This document shows, piece after piece, positions 51,657-60,985 of a DNA stretch of 64,000 nucleotides. The stretch is taken from NCBI GenBank assembly GCA_044227095.1, contig JBGAFV010000001.1, positions 496,001 to 560,000 of the forward strand, given 5' to 3'. The notes under the pieces are model-generated. The model did no database searches. It had not been told where the DNA came from and saw only the letters and a program-made list of their open reading frames with translations. Source of the stretch: JACMLD01 sp044227095. Lineage in GTDB: Bacteria > Bacteroidota > Bacteroidia > Chitinophagales > Chitinophagaceae. Position 1 is the stretch's first letter. Every line of letters starts with the position of its first letter. The translations under genes and the position numbers were made by a program.

Positions 51657-53159
51657 TTGAGCGGAATAAAAAACTTAGCCGGGCAAACGCTCTGGTATGG
51701 GGGAAGCACTATTGTATCTCGTTTCCTGAATTACCTTCTTACTCCCTATTTAACCGGGGTACTGCTGGATTCTCAATATGGCGAATACAGTCTTGTTTAT
51801 GCCATTCTACCTTTTCTGACAGTTATTTTCAGTTATGGTATGGAAACCGCTTTTTTCCGCTTTGTACAAAGAGAAGAACATAAGAAAACACTCTATAATA
51901 CAGCTTCAATTTCCCTCATCTTCAGTACGCTTTTGTTTACTTTTTTAATTATCCTTTGCAACAAAAGTATTGCAAATATAATCTCTGTAAAAAATCACCC
52001 GGAATATATTACGCTGGGCACACTCATTATTGCGTTAGATACCCTTGCGCTGGTACCTTTGGCAAAACTAAGGCAGGATGGTCGTCCTGTAAAATTTGCT
52101 ATCATCCGCATAAGCAGTATACTGGTCAATATTGCTTTTTCCTATTTTTTTATTTCTGTTTGTCCAAGGCTGGTTGCAGCAGATTCAAATAGTATTGTGC
52201 AATTGTTTTATTACAAAAATAATGGTGTAGCATACCTTATTATCGCCAATCTTATTGCTTCGTTGTCTACAATTCTCTTATTATGGAAAGAAGTTTCAGC
52301 GCTAGAATGGAAGTTCGATAAGACATTGTGGAAAGAGATGATTGTTTACACTTTACCATTGCTAGTTGTAGGTTTTGGGGGTGTTATTAATGAAACTTTT
52401 GATCGAATCATGCTTGGTTGGTGGTCGCCTGTCATTGGCGAAACCGCAAAACATGCGGAAGTAGGTACTTACAGCGCTTGCTACAAACTATCCATCTTGA
52501 TTACATTGTTTATTCAAGCTTTTCGTATGGGCGCCGAACCTTTTTTCTTTAAACAAGCCGCAGGCGAAAATCCGCAAAAGGTATATGCACGGGTAATGAA
52601 GTTTTTTGTAATTACTATCTGCACCATGTTCCTGGTTGTAGTGTTGTTTCTTGACATCTGGAAATATTTTATAACCAACAAAATAATGTGGGCAGGGTTG
52701 AAGGTAGTGCCCATACTCTTGCTGGCCAATATGTTTTTGGGCATTTACTATAACCTCTCCATCTGGTACAAACTCACCAACAAAACAATGACAGGTGCCT
52801 ATATTACGCTAATTGGCGCTGGCATTACCATAGCAATTAATTATTTATTTATACCTGTTTACAGCTATACCGCCTGCGCATGGGCCACTTTTTTCTGCTA
52901 TGGAAGTATGATGTTGCTGTCTTATATAGGGGGGCAAAAATATTATCATGTGCCGTATGCCTGGAAGAAGCTTGTAGCGTATATTGTTATAGTAGTCTTA
53001 GTTTTTTTTGTACACAAAGGCCTACGTTACTTCTTTCCCTCATTTATATTCGGCATTTTTGCGGGGGTTGTGTTACTTGCCTCTTTCCTGCTGTTTATTC
53101 TTAAAATAGAAAAAAAGGAATTTCAAAAAATGCCTGTTATAGGAAAATACCTGCGCTAA
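51657..53159 (+). CDS. Wzx-type polysaccharide flippase (MOP superfamily)
   Basis: The protein has 500 residues and about fourteen membrane helices. The N-terminal signature LAGQTLWYGGSTIVSRFLNYLL and LLDSQYGEYSLVYAIL is that of polysaccharide export flippases of Bacteroidota. It starts with TTG at 51657: no ATG appears for over 60 codons and the first membrane helix would be lost otherwise. It probably moves a lipid-linked oligosaccharide across the inner membrane. It has no polysaccharide cluster beside it. Confidence 0.9.
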   Translation: MSGIKNLAGQTLWYGGSTIVSRFLNYLLTPYLTGVLLDSQYGEYSLVYAILPFLTVIFSYGMETAFFRFVQREEHKKTLYNTASISLIFSTLLFTFLIILCNKSIANIISVKNHPEYITLGTLIIALDTLALVPLAKLRQDGRPVKFAIIRISSILVNIAFSYFFISVCPRLVAADSNSIVQLFYYKNNGVAYLIIANLIASLSTILLLWKEVSALEWKFDKTLWKEMIVYTLPLLVVGFGGVINETFDRIMLGWWSPVIGETAKHAEVGTYSACYKLSILITLFIQAFRMGAEPFFFKQAAGENPQKVYARVMKFFVITICTMFLVVVLFLDIWKYFITNKIMWAGLKVVPILLLANMFLGIYYNLSIWYKLTNKTMTGAYITLIGAGITIAINYLFIPVYSYTACAWATFFCYGSMMLLSYIGGQKYYHVPYAWKKLVAYIVIVVLVFFVHKGLRYFFPSFIFGIFAGVVLLASFLLFILKIEKKEFQKMPVIGKYLR

Positions 53160-53186
53160 ACCTTACCCAAATCCTAATGGATTATT

Positions 53187-53837
53187 TTACCCGTTTTTAG
53201 CATTAACAAAGGGGTTATTGGCTTTTTCAAAACCAATTGTTGTTGGTTCCCCGTGACCGGGATAGACAACCGTTTCATCAGGCAGTACGTATAATACTTC
53301 GCGGACGCTTTCAAGCAATGTATTTGTATCGCCCCCGGGCAAATCAGTTCTTCCGATACCCATCTTAAACAAAACATCGCCGCCAATAACAAAATTCTGT
53401 TGCTGGCAGTAAAAACAAATATGACCGGGGCTATGACCGGGAGCAAATAGCACTTTTAATACAGCATTACCCAACCGGATCAGTTCGCCTTCACGTAAAA
53501 AATGAAGCGGGCCCTTGTAATTGTCAAAGGGCATACCCCAACGCAAGCCTGCTGCTGGTGCGTTTTCCAGTACCAGTTGCTCGTTAGGGTGGATGAACAA
53601 TTCCAGTTGCCAGGTTTCATAAATAAACTTGTTGCCAAATACATGGTCGAGGTGACAATGGGTATTTAACAAATATTTAGGCCGCAACTCGTTTTGTGAA
53701 ATATATTCAGATAGTTCCCTGCGTTCATTACCAAAATAACAGCCCGGGTCTATAATGATACAGTCGCCTGCTTCGTTATGTAAAACATAGGTATTTTCAG
53801 CAATCGGGCTGAAAACAAAAGACGTAACTGTTAACAT
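53187..53837 (-). CDS. MBL-fold hydrolase, glyoxalase II-like
   Basis: The protein has 216 residues and the metal motif NTHCHLDHVFG (HxHxDH), later ligands in APGHSPGHICFY and GGDVLFKMGIGRTDLPGG, and a C-terminal VYPGHGEPTTIG. It resembles the YcbL-type group of thioesterases/glyoxalase II-like enzymes. The substrate is not determined by sequence. Cytoplasmic. It is convergent with the flippase gene. Confidence 0.9.
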   Translation of the reverse strand: MLTVTSFVFSPIAENTYVLHNEAGDCIIIDPGCYFGNERRELSEYISQNELRPKYLLNTHCHLDHVFGNKFIYETWQLELFIHPNEQLVLENAPAAGLRWGMPFDNYKGPLHFLREGELIRLGNAVLKVLFAPGHSPGHICFYCQQQNFVIGGDVLFKMGIGRTDLPGGDTNTLLESVREVLYVLPDETVVYPGHGEPTTIGFEKANNPFVNAKNG

Positions 53838-54085
53838 AAATCGTTCTTTTTTTAATTAAATGAGTGGTAATACAAAATAACAGCGCAATCTTTATCTTGC
53901 CCGTACCGGCAAACCGTTACCGGGGCTTTTTAATGCGGCGCTAATCCGGGTATATGGCATGCAAAATTGATGGTTTATTTTGAGTTTCGGTCCGTGCATC
54001 CATATCGCCCAAATAGCATAATTTTAATTACTAAATACCAGGTATGCAATTTCAGAAGAATAGTTTGACACAGCAATTTTTTAGC

Positions 54086-57000
54086 ATGAAGAAAATAGCA
54101 TTACTTACCACTGGCCTCTTTTTTTGCTCTTTCATTTTTGCTCAATTAAGTACAACGGAGTTTGGAAAAAACAGGGTTCAATACAAAAAATTTAAATGGG
54201 CATATTACCAAACCGATAATTTTAATTCATATTATTCTCAAAATGGCGAAGAACTGGCAAAATATGTTGCCCAGGTTGCGGAAAAAGAATTGTCGGATAT
54301 TGAAAGCTTTGTAGAATATGGCTTACAGCGCCGTGCAAATATTGTTATTTACAACAGTTACGATGAAATGCAGCAGTCCAACATCGGGCTAAGCCTCGAT
54401 TGGCAAACTTCCGGGGGCATTACAAAACTGGTTAACAATAAAATGCTGGTCTATTACAATGGAGATCATGCCAACTTGCGCCGGCAGGTACGCAGCGGTA
54501 TAGCAAAAATTTTATTAGACAATGTTTTGTTTGGCGATGACCTTGGAGAATTTGCCGCTAACCAGGCTTTGCTTGATTTACCCAAATGGCTTACAGATGG
54601 CTATGTAGATTATGCTGCAGAAAACTGGAGCACAGAACTGGACGATCAGTTGAAATCTGCTATCCTTTCCGGAAAATACAGAAACTTCTACCAGTTTGCG
54701 TTTGAAAAACCTCTTTTAGCAGGCCACTCTTTCTGGTACTACATTTCAGAAAAATATAAAAAAGAAAATGTAACCTACTTTCTTTACCTGGCAAGGGTAT
54801 ACCGCAATCTTAACAGTGCTTCTAACCGCATTGCCAAAAAGAAATTTAAAGAAGTGCTGAAAGACTTTATGGCTTACCAGGAAGAGAGGTACGATAAGGA
54901 TATCCGCGGACGGCGCAATCAGCCTAAAGGTTCTGTACAAACAACAGAAGAAGTAAATGCCCATAAAGATTTCTTCCGCTACTCTCCTAACCCTGCACCA
55001 CGCAGCCAAACCTATGCCATTACAGAATACAAGAATGGCAAATATTGTGTTGTGCTGTATGAGAATTTCATCAACCGTAAAGTATTGCTGAAAACAGGTG
55101 TATTGATGGAAGAAAATGAACGCAACCCCAATTACCCGCTTATGGCATGGGATGGCAAAGGCACAATGCTTGCAGTTTTATATAATGCCGAAGGAAAAAT
55201 AAAATTGTTTGTTTATGATTTGCTGAAACGCTATAAACCCATTAAGCAAGACATACCGGATTTTGACCAGGTGCAGGACATGAAATTTATGCTGGACAAG
55301 AACACACTTATCTTTAGTGCTGTACGCAATGGCCAGTCAGACATTTTTACTTATAAAATTGATGCGGGCACAGTTGAACAAATAACCAATGATGTGTATG
55401 ACGATCTTGATGCAAGCTTTATAGCTTTCCCCGGCAAAACAGGTATTATCTATTCTTCAAACAGGCCAAGTGCAAATGCACCAACAGGAGACACTGTATT
55501 GCCATCAGACAATCATTATAACATATTCCTTATAGATAACTGGAACAGGAGCGAATACAAACAAATATCGCAGTTAAGCCGCCTCAAATACGGCAATGCC
55601 CGCTACCCTGTACAATATAACTCTGCACATTTTACCTATGTAAGTGATGAGAATGGTATTGGCAATCGTTGGGCAGGTTTCTTTACTACAAGAAGAGCAG
55701 GTGTGGATACAGTATATAAAATTGGCGATGATATTTTACACAACCCGGATTATAAAGAACTGGATTCTGTTTTAAAAGTAAACCAGAAAAGTGAGCCAGA
55801 TTCAATGTTTACATTTTCTATTACCAATGATTCGGCCTATGTGTTTCCGATGACCAATTACCAAAGTTCTTTAAAAGAAACAAAAATTGCCGGCGATAAT
55901 GGTTTGGTTAGTGAAATAAGACAGGAAGGCGATTTGTTATTTATGTACAAATTAAAAGTAGATGACAACAGCCTTAAGAAAAGAAATATAAATCCGCAGC
56001 CTACAGATTTCAGACGAAAAACCATAGAAGCAGATCGCATAGCCAAAGCACAGGCTGCCAAAGTTTTACAAGCTGCTGCAGATACCACCCGAAAGAAAGA
56101 TGCATTTGAAAACGAATTTGAAAACGAGAAAAAAGATGTGAAGCCTGCCAACCAGGTTAATGATGACAAATTCAGCAGTCTTCCGCCATCTGTACTAAGA
56201 AAAGCAAAACACTACGATTATAAACTGAAATTTTTTGGCGACAATGTCTCCGCGGGTTTTAATAACGATGTACTGGTAAGCCGTTACCAGCCATATACTG
56301 GCAGCCTGCCAGTTGTATTGAGCAGCAATAGCGGCTTTAATGGTTTACTTAAAGCAAGTGTATATGATGTAATGGAAGACATTCGTTTTACAGGCGCCAT
56401 ACGCATACCCCTTATTAATACTGCCGGTACAGGTGTAGGCGTAAGCTCTGGTACAGGGCTCGGTACATCTTTTATAAGTACAAATAATTCTTTGTTTGAT
56501 GCCGGTGGCGAATGGTTTGCACGATTTGATTACCTGAAAAAACGTATTGATTATTCTGCTGTGTATTACCGCTCCACGCAAATTGGATACCTGGGCATGT
56601 ACGAAGCTAAACTTTATACCAACCTATACCAGGGCATTGTAAAATATCCTTTTGATAAACTGAAAAGCATCCGCATTTCTGTTGGTATGCGTACAGACAG
56701 GTATGTTACCCGAGGTGCAGATGATATTTCATTGCAGGTACCAGATCAAAAACAATCTTACCTGCTCACCCACCTGGAATATGTTTATGATAACACTATT
56801 GCTCCTGCCACCAATATTTATAAAGGCATGCGTTATAAGTTTTACATAGACTTTAATAACAACCTCAAAAAGGATACAATAAACGGCGGTCGTGGCAATT
56901 TCAATTTTGGAACTGATATCCGCTATTACTATCCTATTTACCGCAACTTTATTTGGGCAGGCCGTGTTGGCGCAGACTTTAGCTGGGGCAACCAAAAAAT

Positions 57001-57505
57001 GCTTTATTATCTCGGCGGTGCAGATGGATGGCTTTTTCCAAAAGCAAATACAGGTATTACGCCACAAGATCCTGAATATGCTTACCAAACGCTTGCTGTT
57101 AACATGCGTGGTTTTAACCAAAACGTAGCCAATGGCAACAATGCGGTTGTTATTAACAGTGAGTTCCGTCTTCCGGTATTTACAACATTCTTTAATAAGC
57201 CTATAAACAATGCATTCCTGCGCAATTTCCAACTTACACAGTTTATAGATTTAGGTTCTGCATGGAATGGTGCATACAATAAAATTGAACGTCCGCATAT
57301 TGTTTATACCGATGAGAACGATCCAAACAACCCTGTTTCTGTAAACATAAAAGCAGGTGGCATAGGGCCATTTGTGGGTGGTTATGGTTTTGGTGCACGC
57401 AGTACTTTACTGGGTTACTTCTTAAAGCTTGATGCTGCATGGCCAATGGATCGCTTCTTCCGCGGCAAGCCAATCTGGTATTTTGGAATGGGAATAGATT
57501 TCTAA
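54086..57505 (+). CDS. Exported hybrid: degenerate peptidase, propeller and Omp85-like barrel
   Basis: About 1,139 residues from the ATG at 54086, which gives a signal peptide (MKKIALLTTGLFFCSFIFAQ); the frame opens at 54044. The N-terminal 270 residues resemble gluzincin peptidases, with LPKWLTDGYVDYAAENW in the position of the usual WxxEGxA(E)Y, but the HExxH zinc motif upstream is missing, so it is probably inactive. Residues about 320-560 show WD40/TolB-like strands (DIFTYKIDAGTVEQITNDVYD). The last 400 residues are an outer membrane barrel (RGFNQN, FRLPVFTTF, ending FGMGIDF) of the Omp85 kind. It is a surface or outer membrane assembly protein of unknown function. Confidence 0.8.
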   Translation: MKKIALLTTGLFFCSFIFAQLSTTEFGKNRVQYKKFKWAYYQTDNFNSYYSQNGEELAKYVAQVAEKELSDIESFVEYGLQRRANIVIYNSYDEMQQSNIGLSLDWQTSGGITKLVNNKMLVYYNGDHANLRRQVRSGIAKILLDNVLFGDDLGEFAANQALLDLPKWLTDGYVDYAAENWSTELDDQLKSAILSGKYRNFYQFAFEKPLLAGHSFWYYISEKYKKENVTYFLYLARVYRNLNSASNRIAKKKFKEVLKDFMAYQEERYDKDIRGRRNQPKGSVQTTEEVNAHKDFFRYSPNPAPRSQTYAITEYKNGKYCVVLYENFINRKVLLKTGVLMEENERNPNYPLMAWDGKGTMLAVLYNAEGKIKLFVYDLLKRYKPIKQDIPDFDQVQDMKFMLDKNTLIFSAVRNGQSDIFTYKIDAGTVEQITNDVYDDLDASFIAFPGKTGIIYSSNRPSANAPTGDTVLPSDNHYNIFLIDNWNRSEYKQISQLSRLKYGNARYPVQYNSAHFTYVSDENGIGNRWAGFFTTRRAGVDTVYKIGDDILHNPDYKELDSVLKVNQKSEPDSMFTFSITNDSAYVFPMTNYQSSLKETKIAGDNGLVSEIRQEGDLLFMYKLKVDDNSLKKRNINPQPTDFRRKTIEADRIAKAQAAKVLQAAADTTRKKDAFENEFENEKKDVKPANQVNDDKFSSLPPSVLRKAKHYDYKLKFFGDNVSAGFNNDVLVSRYQPYTGSLPVVLSSNSGFNGLLKASVYDVMEDIRFTGAIRIPLINTAGTGVGVSSGTGLGTSFISTNNSLFDAGGEWFARFDYLKKRIDYSAVYYRSTQIGYLGMYEAKLYTNLYQGIVKYPFDKLKSIRISVGMRTDRYVTRGADDISLQVPDQKQSYLLTHLEYVYDNTIAPATNIYKGMRYKFYIDFNNNLKKDTINGGRGNFNFGTDIRYYYPIYRNFIWAGRVGADFSWGNQKMLYYLGGADGWLFPKANTGITPQDPEYAYQTLAVNMRGFNQNVANGNNAVVINSEFRLPVFTTFFNKPINNAFLRNFQLTQFIDLGSAWNGAYNKIERPHIVYTDENDPNNPVSVNIKAGGIGPFVGGYGFGARSTLLGYFLKLDAAWPMDRFFRGKPIWYFGMGIDF

Positions 57506-57518
57506 GAAATAAAAACAT

Positions 57519-57552
57519 AAAAAAGCCCCGCCTTATGAGAGCGGGGCTTTTT
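57519..57552. terminator. Bidirectional intrinsic terminator
   Basis: Arms AAAAAGCCCCGC and GCGGGGCTTTTT with a 9-base loop lie between convergent genes (54086-57505 and 57555-58313) and have T runs on both exits. Confidence 0.9.
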
Positions 57553-57554
57553 GT

Positions 57555-58313
57555 TTACACAGGATGGTTAATGGTTAATATTGGCATATCGGAAAAAGTT
57601 TTACCATTGTATAGCCGATGCACAGCTTTCTTAAACTTCACATTCATTTTGCGGAAGTATTTTGATAAAGAAATATTGCCAGCCTTAAAAAGCTTGCGGT
57701 GCGCCACCCACACTACAAGTGCAGTAGAAAAATAAAAGAGCTGGTACAGCTGGCAACAAATAATTCTTTGCAGCACTGTTTTCCCTGAAAAAATAATAGC
57801 GAGACGTTGTACCTGGAAATCAATATGAGCTGCTTCATCTATTAATATATCTGTACAAATTTGTTTTAGCAATGTGCATTTGGTAGCATCTTTTAAAGCC
57901 TGGTAATATACCTGCGCAGCACTTTCAACAATTATCACTGTAATCGTCCACATTTCCATGCTGGTGTTTAAGTGCCTTATTTTTCTAAACAGGCTATCGC
58001 CCCAATCTTTTTTAATTCTTTTCTCACCAATTAAATCAAGATAACGCCCAAGGTTATTGCCATGCTTCTGCTCTTCTTTTATAAAGAGATCAATTGCTTC
58101 GCAATAAAAGTCGTCGCCAATACGGTTTGCATATTTTTTGGCTGCAGCTTTCAATTGCATTCCTTCAGACGTTTCTCCCAATTGCCATGCCTGCATCGAC
58201 TTTACTATATTTCTTCTTTCTGGATCTGCTAACTGCGGTTGTATTGTCCAGTCTATTCGTTTTTTTTCCAGGTTTTGCCTGAAGTAGTCAATCCATTCAA
58301 GTGAGCTTTTCAT
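57555..58313 (-). CDS. Ferritin-like diiron carboxylate protein
   Basis: The protein has 252 residues. A four-helix diiron site is visible: Glu50 in ETSEG, ExxH at 81-84 in EEQKHGNNLG, Glu130 in VIIVESAAQ and ExxH at 160-163 in DEAAHIDFQ. The two halves have matching gaps (31 and 30 residues), as in ribonucleotide reductase R2 or acyl-ACP desaturase folds. It follows the BchE-like radical SAM gene by 11 bases, so the two are probably one operon. The substrate is unknown. A hydrophobic C-terminal region (about 182-205) could bind membrane. Confidence 0.85.
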   Translation of the reverse strand: MKSSLEWIDYFRQNLEKKRIDWTIQPQLADPERRNIVKSMQAWQLGETSEGMQLKAAAKKYANRIGDDFYCEAIDLFIKEEQKHGNNLGRYLDLIGEKRIKKDWGDSLFRKIRHLNTSMEMWTITVIIVESAAQVYYQALKDATKCTLLKQICTDILIDEAAHIDFQVQRLAIIFSGKTVLQRIICCQLYQLFYFSTALVVWVAHRKLFKAGNISLSKYFRKMNVKFKKAVHRLYNGKTFSDMPILTINHPV

Positions 58314-58324
58314 ATGGGTGGTTT

Positions 58325-59779
58325 TTATTTCCAGAAATTTTTCATTTTAATTTTTTCTGTTGATAGCCTGGTTACAAAGAAGAATTGGTACAACTCCCAT
58401 AACCAAACCCTTCTTCCTATTCTTGTATACCAACGCATAGCACTTCTTAATCTAGCTTCAGGATGAAAGAACAATCGCTTTAATGCAGCAGGCCTTGCTT
58501 GTAAAATGATTTCAATAAGTTTCACGTAAATAATAACGAGCCAGGGTTTTAAATACTGTGTCTTAATTACCTGGTGCTTGTAATCCCATTTGCGCTGATC
58601 AGTTAGAATTATTTCCTTCTCTTTCACTTCTTCATAATAAGGCGTCCACTTGTGCGGTGTTACATATAATAGTTGCACCTGGTCAGGATCGTATGAAAGA
58701 AGTTGTTTTAAACTGTTATAAAAATCTTTCGTTCTTTCTTCCCCAAACCCAACTACATACGTAGCCATTGATAGTATGTTGTGTTTTCTTAAAAGCTGAA
58801 TTGCCTCTTTGTCTTTTGATATCGTTCCGGCTTTTTTAATTTTCTCAAGAACTACTTCATCATAATTTTCAATGCCCAATAAAAATCTTTCAAAGCCGGC
58901 CTTTTTATATAAATGCAAAAAGTCCGCATCCCTAACAATATTATCGGCCCTGATTGAACCAACTAAAATCAGTTTCAGGTTTTTAGCAATTAACGTTTCT
59001 AAAAATTCTTTCCAGGCTTTTGGATTTGAAGATGGGTTTTCATCAGCAAAATTGAAAACAATAACGCCATGTTCTTTGTGCAACATTTCAATTTCATTTG
59101 CCAGTGATTGTGCACTTCTGTGTCTCCACTTTTTCCAGAATAAGCTTTGCCCGCAATAAGTGCAGGGATAAGGACAACCTCTTGAAAATTGTATAACAAC
59201 AGCTTTTCGCTTTCCCCAATAAGTATAGTTATAGCCTTTCATCAGTTCCCAACCGATACGAAAATCATCAAGGTTCTTAATATTTTCTGCTGGCGATGTT
59301 TTTAGCGGAACACCATTAGCACGAAAAGCCAACCCTTTTATAATCTCAGGATTTGTTCCATTAGCTATCGCGGTAATTAAATTTCCTATTATTTCTTCAC
59401 CCTCACCACAAACTATAAAATCAATTTGCGGATTATCTTCCAGTATTTCATTCCAATGGTATGTTGGAAAAACGCCACCAATGATTATTTTAATTTTTGA
59501 ATGCCGCCGCCTTACTTTCTGGGTTATCTCATTTATAATAGGCTGTGCAGAAGTTGAACCTGAATGGCCAAGCATGATTACATCAGGATTATTGTTGATT
59601 ATTTTTTCTACTACAATCTCAATTTTATAATTATAATAATCTGCATCCAAAAGTTCTACGTGATGGCCTGCATCAATTAAAGGCCCGCCAATTGATAAAA
59701 GCCCCAACGGTGGCAAATGTTCTTTTGCCATTCTGCTTCCTATTGACAAATGGGGTGGATTAATAATCAGAATTTTCAT
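58325..59779 (-). CDS. B12-binding radical SAM enzyme, BchE-like
   Basis: The enzyme has 484 residues: an N-terminal cobalamin-binding Rossmann domain (about 1-150, MKILIINPPHLSIGS and MLGHSGSTSA), the radical SAM cluster Cys202, Cys206 and Cys209 in SRGCPYPCTYCG, and a TIM-barrel with HGVIVFNFADENPSSN, LVGSIRADN and FERFLLGIEN. The FADENPSSNPKAW segment is particularly like BchE, the anaerobic Mg-protoporphyrin cyclase. The DxHxxG cobalamin motif is absent, as in many of this class. No other chlorophyll gene is present, so a different substrate is likely. It is paired with a diiron protein downstream. Confidence 0.88.
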   Translation of the reverse strand: MKILIINPPHLSIGSRMAKEHLPPLGLLSIGGPLIDAGHHVELLDADYYNYKIEIVVEKIINNNPDVIMLGHSGSTSAQPIINEITQKVRRRHSKIKIIIGGVFPTYHWNEILEDNPQIDFIVCGEGEEIIGNLITAIANGTNPEIIKGLAFRANGVPLKTSPAENIKNLDDFRIGWELMKGYNYTYWGKRKAVVIQFSRGCPYPCTYCGQSLFWKKWRHRSAQSLANEIEMLHKEHGVIVFNFADENPSSNPKAWKEFLETLIAKNLKLILVGSIRADNIVRDADFLHLYKKAGFERFLLGIENYDEVVLEKIKKAGTISKDKEAIQLLRKHNILSMATYVVGFGEERTKDFYNSLKQLLSYDPDQVQLLYVTPHKWTPYYEEVKEKEIILTDQRKWDYKHQVIKTQYLKPWLVIIYVKLIEIILQARPAALKRLFFHPEARLRSAMRWYTRIGRRVWLWELYQFFFVTRLSTEKIKMKNFWK

Positions 59780-59820
59780 GTAATTATTTTCTTTGCATTA
59801 TTAGCTATTCTAATTAACGA

Positions 59821-60507
59821 TCAGGAAGTCCTGCTCAATCTTCTCAGCATCATATAAACAATGCTCAGGAAAAAAGAAAACACAATTACCATTGCCCAGG
59901 CATTTCTATTGTAAACAGGATGCAGGAGAATATGATAAGCGTCTTGCAGCAATTGAAATGGATTACTCACAATATCCCAACTGTTGTAACGCATATACCT
60001 GCCCACATAAATGCCAAAAGCATTTAGCAGCATGACGGGATACACAAACCACCATACAGATTTGCGCAACCATACCGACTGAATTATTTTTTCCATGTGG
60101 CGTACAGAGAGTATGCCCATCAGCATTGCATTCCATACAAAACAGAAAATCAGCATCAGGTCATACCAGCGTGGTACAGAATAACTGTCGTACAAATGGA
60201 AAAGATCTGTAAGCATGTAAAACGAATTGGGTATAAAAAGCAGCCATACTGTAAATATGATGGCAAACTTCCACCTGTTTTCTATCCATGCCGGCCGAAG
60301 TGTTAGTGTGTAAGAAATAAACCACGGTACAAAGGCAAGGAAGATGTTCCATACCAGGAAAGCAAACATTATGCTCCCCGTATAGAACACCCTTGCCAGC
60401 AGTAACAGAAAACCAAAGGATACAGAGGTAAGCAACAGGCGTTGTATTTCGGTTTTCAAAAAATACGTACGGAAAAAACCAGGTTTAAGAAAAATATTCT
60501 TTATCAT
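59821..60507 (-). CDS. DUF1361 membrane protein
   Basis: The protein has 228 residues and about six to seven membrane helices. FLVWNIFLAFVPWFISY and LLFIPNSFYMLTDLFHL are typical of DUF1361, which has no assigned function. Its ATG overlaps the stop of the diacylglycerol kinase gene (ATGA), so they are coupled. It precedes the radical SAM gene by 41 bases on the same strand. Confidence 0.88.
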   Translation of the reverse strand: MIKNIFLKPGFFRTYFLKTEIQRLLLTSVSFGFLLLLARVFYTGSIMFAFLVWNIFLAFVPWFISYTLTLRPAWIENRWKFAIIFTVWLLFIPNSFYMLTDLFHLYDSYSVPRWYDLMLIFCFVWNAMLMGILSVRHMEKIIQSVWLRKSVWWFVYPVMLLNAFGIYVGRYMRYNSWDIVSNPFQLLQDAYHILLHPVYNRNAWAMVIVFSFFLSIVYMMLRRLSRTS

Positions 60508-60875
60508 AAAAATGCAGGTATAAAAATGATACAGGCAGTTACAAAGGCAGCAATTGCAGTTACAAGTACAGCCGCTGCAGATACATCTTTAATAAATTTT
60601 ACTTTGGGATGCTGTTGCGGACTCACCAAATCACACAGGTGTTCAATAGCAGTGTTGAACAGTTCTGCCATCCACACAAGACCGATAGCAGTTATAACGA
60701 ACAATAATTTTGTTACTGGCAATTGCACTACAACAGCCGCAATAATTACAACAACAGTAGCTGCAGCATGAATGATGGCATTGTGCTGCGTACCAAAAAA
60801 ATAATACAATCCTTCAAAAGCAAAATGAAAACTCTTTGCCCTTCGCTTCAATGAAAATTTTTGTGTTTGCATCAT
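60504..60875 (-). CDS. Diacylglycerol/undecaprenol kinase (DgkA family)
   Basis: The protein has 123 residues, a little longer than E. coli DgkA, with three membrane helices and the family motif AELFNTAIEHLCDLV. The N-terminus (FSLKRRAKSFHFAFEGL) is basic. In Bacteroidota such enzymes phosphorylate diacylglycerol or undecaprenol in lipid recycling. It is coupled to the DUF1361 gene. Confidence 0.92.
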   Translation of the reverse strand: MMQTQKFSLKRRAKSFHFAFEGLYYFFGTQHNAIIHAAATVVVIIAAVVVQLPVTKLLFVITAIGLVWMAELFNTAIEHLCDLVSPQQHPKVKFIKDVSAAAVLVTAIAAFVTACIIFIPAFL

Positions 60876-60985
60876 CTGTTTTTTTAGTGCCCGCCTCTGT
60901 CCCTCCCTGGATAAGGAGCGACTTCTTTTCGCATATCTCCAATGAGACGGGCTGGGTATAAATTAATATCAGTTAATAATTAAGA

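Noticed and set aside
56729..57232. A 167-codon frame opposite the outer membrane hybrid gene
   Set aside because: Antisense shadow of a conserved barrel region, no recognisable domain.
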